From Treponema sp. (GTDB lineage: Bacteria > Spirochaetota > Spirochaetia > Treponematales > Breznakiellaceae): a stretch of DNA of 5,925 nucleotides. This document shows, piece after piece, positions 5,249 to 5,925 of the stretch; the first letter of the stretch is position 1, and each line of letters starts with the position of its first letter. The stretch lies in assembly GCA_031271075.1 (NCBI GenBank), contig JAISWN010000047.1, forward strand, positions 1-5,925, given 5' to 3'. Under the pieces are notes generated by a model. The model searched no databases and was not told the origin of the DNA. It saw only the letters and a list, made by a program, of their open reading frames with translations. The translations under genes and the position numbers were made by a program.

Positions 5249-5925
5249 ATGACCAAAGGGCAAAAACAACGGTATTTCAGGAAGCTGCGTGAAGAGATCG
5301 TATTTCACAGTATTGTGGTAATTATCGGAATTTTTATGTTCTATCCCCTGCTCTGGATGGCCTTTGGTTCCTTTAAGGAAACCAGTGAAATATTCGGCAC
5401 TGTTTCCCTTATCCCCAGGAATTTCACCATCCAGAATTATATCCGCGGCTGGCGCTACAACGGTTCTACCAGTTTTGCCACGTTCTACAAAAATTCTTTT
5501 ATTGTAACCGGCTTTTCCACCCTGGGGGCGGTGCTGTCATCCTCCCTGGTAGCCTACGGGTTTTCCCGCGTCCGCTTCCGGGGCGGCAAATTCTGGTACG
5601 CCTGCATGTTTTTGACCATGATGCTTCCCTACCAGGTGGTTATGATCCCCCAGTTTATCATATTCTTCAAGCTGAAATGGGTGAATACTTTTCTTCCCCT
5701 TATCATACCCCATTTCGGCGGCCAGGCTTTCTTTATCTTTTTGATGGTCCAGTTTATCCGGGGCATTCCCCATGAACTGGATCAGTCCGCCATGATTGAC
5801 GGCTGCAATAAATTCACTATTTATACCCGGATCGTCTTCCCCCTGATTACCCCCGCGCTTATTACATCTACTATTTTCAGTTTCTACTGGCGCTGGGAAG
5901 ATTTTTTGGGGCCTCTCCTTTACCT
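5249..5925 (+). CDS. Sugar ABC transporter permease, MalG/UgpE type (partial)
   Basis: The second membrane subunit of the importer, starting at ATG 5249 with AAGAGG (5238-5243) five bases upstream and 15 bases after the previous stop. The frame is open to the right edge, giving 225 complete codons of a protein usually about 270-300 long; the C-terminus lies outside the window. Membrane segments are seen near 17-39, 82-105, 115-140, 148-170 and 195-213. The family signatures are FYPLLWMAFGSFK (31-43), NFTIQNY (58-64), VAYGFSRVRFRG (101-112), MMLPYQVVMIPQF (124-136) and the EAA loop HELDQSAMIDGCN (175-187), followed by RIVFPLITPAL. The EAA loop reads Q179-S180-A181 where most relatives have E-A-A; D184 and G185 are kept. 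Operon order binding protein, MalF-type, MalG-type is standard for CUT1 systems. Confidence 0.93.
   Translation, partial: MTKGQKQRYFRKLREEIVFHSIVVIIGIFMFYPLLWMAFGSFKETSEIFGTVSLIPRNFTIQNYIRGWRYNGSTSFATFYKNSFIVTGFSTLGAVLSSSLVAYGFSRVRFRGGKFWYACMFLTMMLPYQVVMIPQFIIFFKLKWVNTFLPLIIPHFGGQAFFIFLMVQFIRGIPHELDQSAMIDGCNKFTIYTRIVFPLITPALITSTIFSFYWRWEDFLGPLLY

Overview
The window is a bacterial chromosomal segment of about 5.9 kb, gene-dense and moderately GC-rich. It carries an L-rhamnose (6-deoxy-sugar) uptake and catabolism locus. The best organism guess is a spirochaete of the Treponema type, or another bacterium with relaxed lipoboxes. This rests on the solute-binding lipoprotein (L-F-S-C lipobox followed by KKK), the CUT1-type ABC transporter and the general sequence style. 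It is inference, because no taxonomic marker gene is present.

Layout. Positions 1-339 hold no gene. They contain a two-unit structured repeat (6-89), a GC-rich terminator-like hairpin (139-158) and a good sigma70-like promoter (255-283). That promoter drives a small VOC/glyoxalase-fold protein (340-696, +). Converging on it from the right is rhaB, an L-rhamnulokinase (811-2211, -). The 114-base convergent gap (697-810) holds overlapping hairpins. A 240-base divergent control region (2212-2451) separates rhaB from a rightward operon. It contains an imperfect inverted repeat with 23-base arms, the best operator candidate in the window. The rightward operon is rhaM, L-rhamnose mutarotase (2452-2766), then a possible 13-codon leader ORF (2792-2833), a family-1 solute-binding lipoprotein (2921-4258), a MalF/UgpA-like permease (4331-5233), and a MalG/UgpE-like permease that runs off the right edge (5249-5925).

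How the genes fit together (inference from family knowledge). The lipoprotein captures a sugar outside the membrane and the two permeases import it. No ATPase is seen here; it may lie downstream or be a shared MsmX/UgpC-type subunit. RhaM equilibrates alpha and beta L-rhamnose, and RhaB phosphorylates L-rhamnulose. The isomerase (RhaA) and aldolase (RhaD) are not in the window. Substrate assignment of the transporter to rhamnose or rhamnosides comes only from its neighbours.

The most unusual non-coding signals are the inverted repeat in the divergent promoter, a TGTTCCC...GGTAACA stem-loop motif placed just upstream of both rhaM and the binding-protein gene, the 13-codon ORF with a near-perfect Shine-Dalgarno, the tandem hairpins between binding protein and permease, and the structured repeat at the left edge. 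No defence system, mobile element, tRNA/rRNA or CRISPR array was recognised.
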